A DNA stretch of 54,327 nucleotides, taken from positions 399,452-453,778 of the forward strand of contig CM007329.1 of assembly GCA_000333855.2 (NCBI GenBank), read 5' to 3'. The notes under the pieces are model-generated. The model did no database searches and had not been told where the DNA came from. It worked only from the letters and a program-made list of their open reading frames with translations. Of the stretch, positions 39,075-48,506 are shown piece after piece (position 1 is the first letter of the stretch; each line of letters opens with the position of its first letter). A program made the position numbers and the translations under genes. Origin of the DNA: Endotrypanum monterogeii (taxonomy: Eukaryota > Euglenozoa > Kinetoplastea > Trypanosomatida > Trypanosomatidae).

Positions 39075-39668
39075 TCAGTACACGTTTGGGTCCACAGACT
39101 TGGCGTACTCCATCTCACGCCGTAGGTGATCCATCTCTTCCTCAGTCCACTCGTTCTGCATGTGCAGAAAATTCCGAATGCGTTCGGCACCCTCCATGAT
39201 GTCTGGCGCCGCACGCGCGATGTCGTCAATGCGGACAGCCATGTAGGCAGCGCACAGCGAGGACAGCTGCGAGAAACGCAGGAAAAGAGCGCAGTTCAGC
39301 AGGTCGACGAGGTAGTCCTCCCTCTCCGCTCTCTCCACCAGCTCCATTTCGCTGTGGTACACCACCGTGCGCAGGTCCTGGGTCAGGGGACGTGGTATGC
39401 TGCTAGTGCGCTTGTCGCCGGGAAGCATCGCGTACGCGCGCACCACGTCCAACACTTCATTACCATACTCCAAACCCTCCGCCTTTACCGGCTCCGTGTC
39501 GCTATCGCCAGCGTCTACCGACTCGTCTGTGTCATCAGCTCCAGCCCGTGCGGCGCGGAATAGTTGGTCCATGTCAAGCATGCCGAACAGCTCCTTCGCC
39601 GTGGCCAGCGGCATCTCCACTGAGTAGCCGCTGACGTTAGTGATGCGGAAGACTTCCTCCGTCGACAT
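39075..39668 (-). CDS. SKP1-like protein, 197 aa
   Basis: The protein follows the SKP1 layout. The N-terminal BTB/POZ-type half (FRITNVSGYSVEMPLATAKELFGML) is followed by an acidic linker (DDTDESVDAGDSDTEP), a GNEVLDVVRAYAML segment where SKP1 has its middle helix, and then DYLVDLLNCALFLRFSQLSSLCAAYMAVRI. It ends with AERIRNFLHMQNEWTEEEMDHLRREMEYA, the counterpart of the SKP1 C-terminal IRKTFNI.NDFTPEEE...ENEW, which binds F-box proteins. By family it would bridge an F-box protein to a cullin in an SCF ubiquitin ligase. The usual final ENEW is MEYA here. The ATG at 39668 follows an acceptor at 39683-39684. It lies next to a second, giant SKP1-like gene. Confidence 0.82.
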   Translation of the reverse strand: MSTEEVFRITNVSGYSVEMPLATAKELFGMLDMDQLFRAARAGADDTDESVDAGDSDTEPVKAEGLEYGNEVLDVVRAYAMLPGDKRTSSIPRPLTQDLRTVVYHSEMELVERAEREDYLVDLLNCALFLRFSQLSSLCAAYMAVRIDDIARAAPDIMEGAERIRNFLHMQNEWTEEEMDHLRREMEYAKSVDPNVY

Positions 39669-39682
39669 AGCTACATGCGACA

Positions 39683-39684
39683 CT
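39683..39684 (-). promoter_or_regulatory. Spliced-leader acceptor of the small SKP1-like gene
   Basis: The minus strand carries a long C/T tract (about 39693-39712), then CAAACACACAG, 14 nt before the ATG. Confidence 0.65.
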
Positions 39685-40957
39685 GTGTGTTTGAGGGGGG
39701 AGGGGGGGGAGGGCAAAATGATGAAGAGCGGGTGTGCTTTCTTACATTATGTACACCATATCAAAGGAAAAGGGAGAGAGGGCAGGGGAGGGGGGGAACG
39801 ATACAAGGGGGTCGAGGTGGTGGCAAGGATGCATCCGCAGCATTCGTGGCCAGCGTTGTACGACAGCAGTGTGGGCGCATCACCTCTGTATGGTGATGCG
39901 CCCCACTGCCGCTCTCTCTCTAGTAAGGGAAGAGGGAGGGGGAGAGATGCACATTGCACACCGCTAAAACCCTCCAAGTCTCCTAACCGAGAGATTTTTG
40001 AAAGACAGTGCGACATCACCAGAGGAAAAACGAGGGGGAACGATCACGCTGTATTTTTCGTAACCCGCCCCCTCCTCCCCCCTCTCGTGCGGAGCGGCGT
40101 TTCGATGTAGGGTCGGTCCGACGTGATTGGAGAAGACCAAAGGAGGGAAAACATTCGTTGAGCTAATGCTTTATTCGGGCTACAGCCCTCATGTTGCCCC
40201 CCTCTCCTCCTCCATACCCGCAAATGCCGCTTGGGATATTGGTGCCATCTGCATCATGAACACCCCGTCGAAACACCCGCTCCAAGGCGAGTATGTACAC
40301 ACAGACAGAATCATCTCCCCCCCCACACACACAGACATGCGGAAACACGAAGAAAGAGATTTGTCTCGATAGAATTACAGCCGTCCGCAGACAGGGGCCT
40401 TTGCCTCGCTTTCCTGCTTTTCCTTCCCCCACCGGCTTTCCCTCTCCCCCCAAAATAAAACGACGGCACCAACGCCTTCACAGCGAATATGTATATATAT
40501 ATATATATACTGAACAACATCATGCACCCGACCCAATGAACATAGTCAACATGTGGGTGAGGTGAGGAAGGGAGGGAAGGAAAGGGCGAAAATGGCGAAA
40601 GAAAGGTGGTGTGTTTACAAGCAAGCATTGACAAAGGGGGACAGAGAGACCCTCCCCTGTTCCAAGACTGATCTACTAGAAACACCTCACCTCAGTCCTC
40701 CACAATTTTTTTTTTAGTACACATACACACACACACATTGATTCAGATGCAACAGACGGAGAGACGGGAGGGGAAAAAAAAGGAGGAGAGGCGTAGGGCT
40801 ACCTTCAGCGACATAATCACCCCATGCATCGATGTGTTTGAGCGTACACACAAAAAAAGGGGAAGGAGGTGTCGCCTCAAGGCATAAAAGAAAGATATCT
40901 AGTGCCATCAGGTGGCATGTGCCAGTGCTTCCCCCGCCTTCCCTCACGAGCATGTTA
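39685..40957. other. Intergenic DNA between the two SKP1-like genes
   Basis: It contains a near-palindromic segment around 39866-39901 (GGGCGCATCACC and GGTGATGCGCCC), a TA tract (40491-40509), a T8 run near 40705 and short (CA)n tracts. No gene is supported. Confidence 0.6.
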
Positions 40958-43912
40958 TTAATCTGCCTCCTCATTTGCCGGCCACTCATTTTCAATCTTA
41001 AGACAATCCGTTTCTCGCCTGCTCCAGTCGCTGGACAAGCACAGACCCTGCCGGATGAGGTGCGCAGCCTCGAAGTTGTCCTTTGCAGCATAAGACATGC
41101 GTATCATGAAGTCGGCCAACCACCCAGCACAGAGAGCTTGCAGGGGGGCGATCTGCAGTACTTTCGCCGCGGCCATCACCTTCATGAGTGTGCGTACACC
41201 CTCTGGTGGCGGCGGCGGAAGCAAGAGCGCCAACCTGACCCTTGCATCGCGCATGTGCATGCTTGGGGAGCCGTAGTCAAAACCAGGGCAGACCTTCAGG
41301 ATGGCGCAAGATGCTTCGAGCATCGTTTCGGGTGCTCTGAGCACGTCGATGTAAAGAAAAGAATGCTCCCACGGGGACAGATATGCGACCAGGGGTGTCA
41401 TCAGGGGTGCTGGAATGAGGGCAGGTCCAGAGGACGACAAAGCACGGGCAAACCGTGATGTGCTGCACATTGTGCTCTCCGAGGGGCAACTCGTTTCTTC
41501 ACCGTGGCCTCGCGCGGCAAGACCCCCGGGCGACGGGCCGTCTGACTTGGCGTTGAAGGAGGCCTCGCTCGTATTTGAGGTTTCTTCCGCCTCTTCATCG
41601 CTACTGTCAGAGGAAATCCTTGACCCGGTTGCAATGGAGGAGGAGGAGGAGCTCGTTAAGCTTCTGTCCTTCACGTCGTCCTCTTCTCCCCTGGCACCGC
41701 CAACGCCGCGGCGCCGGTGCTTTTGACGAGTGCCGCTGACGGCAGCGGCCACGGTTGCGTTCACCTTGGCGAAGTGCTTCATGTACTTGATGCACACGTG
41801 TAGGGTAGAGGAGTGGATGCCGAAAGCCGTTCGGGGCGCAGCATCGCCTGATCCTGGAGATGCACACGGCGCCACCTGCTCAGCTGCTGCTGTGCCACCT
41901 GTCGACCTGCCGTTGTCCGACTGCTTCACTGCTTCGTTCCCAGGCAACGGTGTCGGCGACGACGACGACGAGGCCCCCGACGTGGGTGCTGAATAAGAGG
42001 GTGGTACGGGCTGCGCAAGGTCAAATACTATGCCGGTGGAGGAGATGCGGATGCCGTCTGCACAGAGGACGCTCTTCGCTGGTGGGTCCGTCATGACGTC
42101 AGACACCTCCTCGTTTTTGGTAGAGGAGGCTGTGGCAGCGGCCCAGGATAAATGATCCGTTGGCGATGGCACAGGAATGTTGGTGGCTTCTCCTGTTTCA
42201 CGTGCAAGGGGTGGTTTGCCACAGGGTGATGTGCTGCCAGCGCTCTGTGTATGAGACGAGTCGACTTCGAGTGTGGTGCTATCGTCTGCAACGGTTCCCT
42301 CCTCGCGCAGAAGTTCCCCCAAGTCGTCTTCGTCGGCCATGCATGGAGTGCGCTGGTGACAGCTGCTGCTGGGGGAGCGCCAATCTGGTGGCGGAGAGGG
42401 TATATTAGGGAAACCGCTCCCGCTGAGAGCACTTGCGGTCGAAGCTATGGCTGCTGCAGCCGCGGTGTTCAACGTCTCCTCATAACTCAGTTTGCAAGTC
42501 CCTCTCTTGGCGTGCACATCTGCGTCATCTTCGTCTGCCGCATCCGCCTGGACGAGAGTGGTGCCGCGATGGCGGCTTTTACCAAGACTTATACCCATTG
42601 CAGGGTCACGGTGCAGAGGGGGCGAGTGGGGGTGTTGAGACTCATAACCGCCATTCGGCATCCCAGCGGTAGCGGTAGTAAGACCCGGGGAGGAGGAGGG
42701 CGGCAATCCCCAGGACGATGAGGCAGCCGCGGCACTGTTCAGTTCCACATTGCCTAGATTGCGTGGGTCGCGCGAAAGGTGGCTGTCCTTCTCTTGATAA
42801 GTTGCACACCCACCGTCGCCCTGCTCTTGCCCTTCCTCCGTCTTTTCATCGTCGTTGCCCTCTTCGCTGCTGAGCACGCTTGGTGTGGACATGTCAAGAT
42901 CGATTGCGACGCTCGGCAACAGTTGTGGTCCGAAGCTGAGAGGACACGTCTCTGAGAGAGAAAGAGGGGAGCGCAACGCACGCATGATGGAGCAGGCTTC
43001 GTTCATCCTCACAATACCTGCCGCTTCTTCTTCCGTGGTGCCGTCTACACTTCTGCTACGATTTCCCACGTCTTCAAGAGACTGCCATGATGTAGCACCC
43101 TGTTTCGTCGGAGACAGAGCCTGGATGGGCACACCGCAGAGAAACACGTTGGTGTGGTGCGAGGCTCCTAACACGTCAGTGGCCACTCCTGCCGCGTCAC
43201 CAACCCGCGTTGGGGTACTACAGTTGCTGCCTGTCTTGAAGGGTGTTGTCGTGTGCGACACGGAATCCTCTACGGAGGACGGCAACACGCTGGTTGTGCG
43301 ATCCGAGTCCGAGTCCTCGCTCACGGCACTAAGCGTGCTCTGCTCAGCCTCACCGTCACCCCCTGTCGCCTCAAGGGCTCCCCTTTTCAGAGTCTCTCCT
43401 TCAGAGAGCGGCAACCTCCTGTCAGGCTCATGCGCGGTCTCGTCATCATCGTTCGGGTGGCGCACCACCTGGATTACATTCAGGAGCTCCTCCTGTTCTT
43501 GCTGCTGGTGCTGCAGCTGCCCTGATCTCATGTCTGCCATGTCTACACTGCCGCTACCCATCTCCCTCAGCACACCGCTTGTCGCCGCCAGGTCCCCCTC
43601 CGTTTCCCCATAGAAACGTGCGATATAGTTTTCATCTGGCGTCTCCTCCAGGTCGTCCTCCCCCCCCTCCTCGTTGGCTGAGATTGGGCTGCAAGGCGTG
43701 TCGAGGGCACTCTTGGTTGTGTGGGACTGGTACACATTCGCCCATTTACGCAGGGCGCCGTCAAGGAGGTCGGAGTGGGCGACGGTGGAGGGGCTCAGCA
43801 TAAATGTCTCCCCGTCGCTGGAGATGATGGAGATGATGGGTACCGTGGAAGCTTCGCCTGTGTTGGCTGGCGGCGAGGGTGACGCCTCCATGGCATGAGG
43901 TGCCCTCTGCAT
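40958..43912 (-). CDS. Giant SKP1-like protein, 984 aa, with very long low-complexity insert
   Basis: Three separated pieces match SKP1. Residues about 24-50 (IISIISSDGETFMLSPSTVAHSDLL) match its opening (SSDGE.F.V). Residues about 694-720 (FGIHSSTLHVCIKYMKHFAK) match the middle helix. The last ~76 residues (LMKVMAAAKVLQIAPLQALCAGWLADF ... DNFEAAHLIRQGL ... RRETDCLKIENEWPANEEAD) match the F-box-binding end, including the ENEW motif. Between them lie about 640 residues of Ser/Gly/Pro/Glu-rich sequence and a second insert of about 120-150 residues. SKP1 is normally 160-200 aa. The pieces are in order, so a single SKP1 fold with loops expanded is likely. The frame is open throughout. ATGs at 43912 and 43891 are both possible starts. 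A role in an SCF-type ligase is inferred. Confidence 0.8.
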   Translation of the reverse strand: MQRAPHAMEASPSPPANTGEASTVPIISIISSDGETFMLSPSTVAHSDLLDGALRKWANVYQSHTTKSALDTPCSPISANEEGGEDDLEETPDENYIARFYGETEGDLAATSGVLREMGSGSVDMADMRSGQLQHQQQEQEELLNVIQVVRHPNDDDETAHEPDRRLPLSEGETLKRGALEATGGDGEAEQSTLSAVSEDSDSDRTTSVLPSSVEDSVSHTTTPFKTGSNCSTPTRVGDAAGVATDVLGASHHTNVFLCGVPIQALSPTKQGATSWQSLEDVGNRSRSVDGTTEEEAAGIVRMNEACSIMRALRSPLSLSETCPLSFGPQLLPSVAIDLDMSTPSVLSSEEGNDDEKTEEGQEQGDGGCATYQEKDSHLSRDPRNLGNVELNSAAAASSSWGLPPSSSPGLTTATAGMPNGGYESQHPHSPPLHRDPAMGISLGKSRHRGTTLVQADAADEDDADVHAKRGTCKLSYEETLNTAAAAAIASTASALSGSGFPNIPSPPPDWRSPSSSCHQRTPCMADEDDLGELLREEGTVADDSTTLEVDSSHTQSAGSTSPCGKPPLARETGEATNIPVPSPTDHLSWAAATASSTKNEEVSDVMTDPPAKSVLCADGIRISSTGIVFDLAQPVPPSYSAPTSGASSSSSPTPLPGNEAVKQSDNGRSTGGTAAAEQVAPCASPGSGDAAPRTAFGIHSSTLHVCIKYMKHFAKVNATVAAAVSGTRQKHRRRGVGGARGEEDDVKDRSLTSSSSSSIATGSRISSDSSDEEAEETSNTSEASFNAKSDGPSPGGLAARGHGEETSCPSESTMCSTSRFARALSSSGPALIPAPLMTPLVAYLSPWEHSFLYIDVLRAPETMLEASCAILKVCPGFDYGSPSMHMRDARVRLALLLPPPPPEGVRTLMKVMAAAKVLQIAPLQALCAGWLADFMIRMSYAAKDNFEAAHLIRQGLCLSSDWSRRETDCLKIENEWPANEEAD

Positions 43913-44165
43913 ACTGACTTTCTACTGTGACTGAGGCCTTGGGCGGCGGTCCTTATATGCTGCTATTATTGCCGATGCTTGCGTCTATAACACCGAGTGA
44001 AATCCGAGAAGAGGTCAAAGACACCCTCCCCCTTTTTTATATCTGGAGGGGGAGTATCCAAAGCCAGCTGGCCGTCGTAGGTCGAGTTTTTTTTTTTTTT
44101 AAACTTTCTAACAGCAAGCCAGAACAACAACAAAAAATCACTGAAACTCAGCAACCCCCCCCCTC

Positions 44166-44196
<31 letters not shown>

Positions 44197-44876
44197 AAGC
44201 GCAAGGAATAGGATGAGGGGAGGAGCGAGAGCGCTAGCCGTTCGTGGCCTTCAAAAAGGGCAGTGTAGCTGCCCCTTGCAGTCCCTTGAGATCGTCTAAC
44301 TGGGAACGGGGAGTAGACAGAATAAGCGGAGAAAAGGTAAGGGATTGGCTGCGTGAGCGTGCAGCTCTCCAAATAAAATAAAAACCAGCAGCAGCAGTAG
44401 CAAACGTGATTGCTGATGTATGATGATGGTCAGAAAAAAAAAGGGGAGAGAGGGGGGGGGGAGGGAACGTCAGCAGAGCTGTCGACTGTACAACACGACG
44501 GGGTCCAAAACCAGTCTGATCACACAACACGATGAGAGTCGGCACCGCCGCCACTGCGAGTGTATGTATGTTTGTATTCGGCGTAGGAGGTACAGAGAAG
44601 GGGTGGAATAGATGAGTGCTTTCTTCGAACGTCATATAAAATTCAATATACATATACTTTGTTACCTCACACCGCGGAGGGAACCGGGCAAATGACGATG
44701 CTGGCAATGTCACAGCTGGCAGAAATGCGCACACACACACACCGGACAAGACTACCAGGGAGGGAGGCTAAGCGAAATTCGCCTACAAGAGGGAGGTGGA
44801 AAAGTATCTATATTGCACAAACACCAGCACAAGGATGGCGTACACTCCCGCTCCTTCCTCCCTACTGTATCTATAT

Positions 44877-44909
<33 letters not shown>

Positions 44910-46124
44910 ATGCGTATTTGTTTGTTGTTTTGCTTTAATAGTCGTCATAAGAGGGCGGCTACACGGCGCTGTCTTAATACGAATTGCACGCGTGCGTGGG
45001 TGTGCAGCTGCGGAGAGTAGTTGTTTGGAGATGAACGAACATAGGAAAAGTGTGTGTGGTGGGGGGGGGGGGAGGGGCAGGGCGGGCAGACAGCAAGGCA
45101 GCGAGTGAAGCAGTCTAATAGAAACGTATATATATTTTAAAAAGCTACAACAGGGAGTCAGACGAAGACACCAGCGGCACACATGCGCGGGGAATCTGCC
45201 AGAAGAAAAGCACGCCGAAAGAAGGAAGGGTACACAGAAATAAATTAATAATAATAATAATATTAATAGTGAGTTGACAAGTTCTAATCCCCTATTCCTT
45301 GAAACCAAACCCATCAGCGGCGATGTGTTCTTCGCGAGATAAAACATTTTGCCTCTGGAGGGTGGGAAGGGGGTAAGCATCTCTTCGCAATCACTGGCGA
45401 TGACACCCACCGGCTAACGACATTCACAAACGCATGGGTGAAAAGCGTAACGAAGCTGTCCACCTGTGCAAGTGCTGATATAGGTTGAGATGTTCGCGGT
45501 GACATCAAGAACACTAACCTCTATTTTCTTCCATTGGTATTTACGCTTGCCTCCATGTCGCTTCTATTACGCATGGGTATCTGGAAAGGGGAAGTCGTGT
45601 GCTCCTTGTCTCCTCCTTCCCCCCCCCTTTTCTTTTTTTGCTGCTGTGGACCCCGCTTTACCTAGAGTCGCACTTCGCTGGGGCTTCCACACCTTTTCCC
45701 ATCCATCATATTTTCTTTTTGTGTTTTTGAGGTCGACATTACCGCACTCTTTTGCAGTGCTGCAGCCCCAGAGCTCTCAACCCCTTTTCCCTCATCTCAT
45801 TACCCAGAAGGAAAGAGTTGTGATGACCGTCGTGCTCGTGGTGGTGTGGTGGGGGTTCGAGCGCCAAACGACATCTGCATTTTAAAAATGGAACGCAACT
45901 GTGTCTGACATGCGCTTGGGTATATAACGGCATCTCCAGAAGGAAGGGAAGGGGAGGAGAGAAGCGTGTCGGTGTGTGTGTGTGCACAAACCTCGACTAC
46001 CATTGGTGGTACATGTACTTGCTCATGTATGTACGCCATATTCGCCCCCTCCCTTTTTTTTCCCCCCGTTGTCTTGCTTCAAGACGGTTGCAACACCATT
46101 CGACGCAGTCGAAACCAAATGCGA
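43913..46124. other. Intergenic DNA between the giant SKP1-like and 610-aa genes
   Basis: About 2.2 kb. It holds a T14 run (44087-44100), (CA)n at 44166-44190, adjacent (TA)n and (TG)n (44877-44909), G runs (44449, 45060), and an AAT repeat (45245-45268). T/C-rich stretches near 45600-45730 and 46045-46070 are on the + strand. No gene is supported. Confidence 0.6.
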
Positions 46125-47957
46125 TCATGTATTCCGACTTTCTGCCAGGAGCTGCCGATGTCTCCGTGAATCGCTCAGCGTCCACCAGTGCACTGTACCA
46201 TTACGTAGAAACTGCATGCCCGTCAGGGAAGGTATGTAGCACTGGTCAGCCGGGTGCGAGAGACTGCTGACAGTGGGACACATAGAGAAGGTCGTCAGCA
46301 CCCCACTCGCAACGTCCAGCTGAAAGGACACTTGCTCACGGAGGAGGACATGCTGGATGGCGCTATGCGTGCTGGTGTGCTCCCCCCCAGTCCCTCCGCC
46401 ACCGTCACCATCGTCTAGGTCTTCCGTAGAAAGACGGTCGCCGTCATCAGTGGTGGTGTTGGCATGCCAGGAACGACGTCGATACCGAGCCGGCGCCCCA
46501 CCCCTTCTACTGCGGGGGCGCTTTGCGGCACCGTTGCGTCGATCCGCATCCCTGTCAATTAGGTTCATGGGAGACTGCAGGGAAAGCGCAGTCAAAGTAC
46601 CAACACGAAGCGTCGGCGGAAAAGAGGCGGCAGCATTGGCGTACGAAGATGGTGCAGAGGACTGGGGTACTGCCGTCTTAGCGTGCACTTCCTCAAACCC
46701 CTCTGTACAAGTGCATGGTGCCTTCGTTTCTTCGCCATCACCCAAGCGGAGACACCTCGCCACTTCCGTCTTGAGGCGCTCGCACATATGACGCATGACA
46801 CGAGTCATGAGCGCCGCGGGCACACCTGCTTCCTCCACGTGAAAGCCGCTGTCTGCGCCGCCCGACGCGATTCTAGTGCACTCGCGGTGCCACTGTGCGG
46901 ACCAAATGCTAAGAGGAAGTGGAGGTGCTCTTGGCTCCCTGGTTCCCTTGCAGATGCATTCACGCATTATTGGCACTGCTACGATATCGGAGTCAGACCT
47001 TGTACATTTCTTGTATACTGTCGCCCATAAACTCGCGGTGGCCAACGCACTAACGCTTCTTTGCGCCCCTGGCGTGTCTGGTGTATTTGAATCATCTGAC
47101 CAAGCGGTCGGAAGTGCGACGACTGAGTCCCACAGGTCGAGAAGGCGCTGCAAAGCAGCGCGAATGATATTTTCCGCCTCAAGGAGGCCGACTGCAGTAA
47201 GACTCGTAGCTGCGGGCACCTTGTCTCGATCGCCCTGAAATGTTCTCTCCTCCTCCTCCTCCTCCCCCAGCAGCAGCAGCAGGGTGTCCACACACGTGTA
47301 GCACAGCGCGCACCACGAGCTGAAAAGCGGACCATGGCGGCTGAGGGAGCTGAGAGCCGAGACCAGGATACGCGTCGGCTGTCGGCGGTCTGCAAGGCGG
47401 TCGTTGTGCCAAGGTGCTGGCGGGTCCGCGGGGGGCAGCCGGCCGCCTCCTGCAGTCCCACCTGCACCGCAGTACCCTGCGCTTGGTAGAAGCGACGTGA
47501 ACCCGGTGTGAAAAAGTCGCTCCACGTCGTGTGGACGTAGTGTGTAGGGACGCGGGGTGGGGGACAGGGTGGGCACCTTCGCTGCCGCAGAGCAACGAGG
47601 GGGAGAAGCACCGTGCCGGGGCGGGGCCCCCGCCTGCGGGACAGCAAGCGAAAAGAGGCCCAGCCATTGCCAGAGAAGCACTCCCAATGTGTCTTCCTGC
47701 ACCGAAGTCAGGCGACCAGGGGCGTCGTCTTGATCAAAAATCATCCATTTGACACGCTTCTCAGGGTGGGCGGGGGAGGCTGTTGCTGTGGGCGCGCCAC
47801 GGTGGCTGGACTCGCGCAGTAGTGTCATAAAGTTTTTGTAGAAGGACTGCATCGCTACAGGGACAGTGACCGTGTCAGGAGGCCGTTGCTGTGGTGCCGG
47901 CGAGGACGAGGCGGGTGCCGGCTCTGCTGTCCCCGTACACACGTCAGGGTTGAGCAT
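46125..47957 (-). CDS. Hypothetical protein, 610 aa
   Basis: No family is recognised. The N-terminus is Pro/Ala-rich. A possibly globular part follows (WMIFDQDDAPGRLTSVQEDTLGVLLWQWLGLFSLAV), then a Cys/Leu-rich segment ending in a run of Leu and Glu (WCALCYTCVDTLLLLLGEEEEEER). A helical part around IIRAALQRLLDLWDSVVALP comes next, then a basic and acidic low-complexity stretch (about 490-545), and a C-terminal domain rich in hydrophobic residues with conserved-looking Trp. No clear signal peptide or transmembrane span is present. The ATG at 47957 lies after an acceptor-like CCGTTACAG. The frame is long and GC-rich at third positions like its neighbours, so it is a real gene. Confidence 0.78.
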   Translation of the reverse strand: MLNPDVCTGTAEPAPASSSPAPQQRPPDTVTVPVAMQSFYKNFMTLLRESSHRGAPTATASPAHPEKRVKWMIFDQDDAPGRLTSVQEDTLGVLLWQWLGLFSLAVPQAGAPPRHGASPPRCSAAAKVPTLSPTPRPYTLRPHDVERLFHTGFTSLLPSAGYCGAGGTAGGGRLPPADPPAPWHNDRLADRRQPTRILVSALSSLSRHGPLFSSWCALCYTCVDTLLLLLGEEEEEERTFQGDRDKVPAATSLTAVGLLEAENIIRAALQRLLDLWDSVVALPTAWSDDSNTPDTPGAQRSVSALATASLWATVYKKCTRSDSDIVAVPIMRECICKGTREPRAPPLPLSIWSAQWHRECTRIASGGADSGFHVEEAGVPAALMTRVMRHMCERLKTEVARCLRLGDGEETKAPCTCTEGFEEVHAKTAVPQSSAPSSYANAAASFPPTLRVGTLTALSLQSPMNLIDRDADRRNGAAKRPRSRRGGAPARYRRRSWHANTTTDDGDRLSTEDLDDGDGGGGTGGEHTSTHSAIQHVLLREQVSFQLDVASGVLTTFSMCPTVSSLSHPADQCYIPSLTGMQFLRNGTVHWWTLSDSRRHRQLLAESRNT

Positions 47958-48506
47958 CGCGCACCAGCTACTCTGTAACGGAGCCCAGAGATTTCTCTCT
48001 CAATACACATACGAATATATATATAACAAACAGAAGAGGAGGAGAGGGCGGCAGTGGCGGTATGCATGTGAAGTCGTAAAAAAAAAATGTGAGAGGAGAT
48101 ATTAAAGAGCTGGACTAGAACGCGTGAGGTAGAGCTGCTCTATGCATTTGTGCAGTGCTATTGTGAATGTTGCCTCCGCCAAACAAGAGGCACCAGAGGG
48201 AGGGAAGGAGGGGCCACACTTCCTCAATTTTTTTTGTTTTCTCTCAGCTTGAGCAGGCGAGTTCTACTGCCCTACACAGGGGGTGCAACGCGTGTGCGCT
48301 TCGATAGATCATCTCCGCAGTGCCGTTTCTGTACCTCCATTTTCTGTTGTACGCATGCCAGCTAGTGTATGGCGCTCTTTGAGGGAAAATAAGGGCAGCA
48401 GCGCACGCGCACAGTGCGCGTGCATCATTCCTTCCTCTTTTCCTGGATCCATGGCACCTAGTCGCCACAGGGGCTCCCCCCCTAGGGTGGTATTTGCACG
48501 CTGGAC
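47958..48506. other. Intergenic DNA between the 610-aa and 1538-aa genes
   Basis: It has a pyrimidine tract on the minus strand near 47988-48003 and an A9 run at 48079. No gene is supported. Confidence 0.6.
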
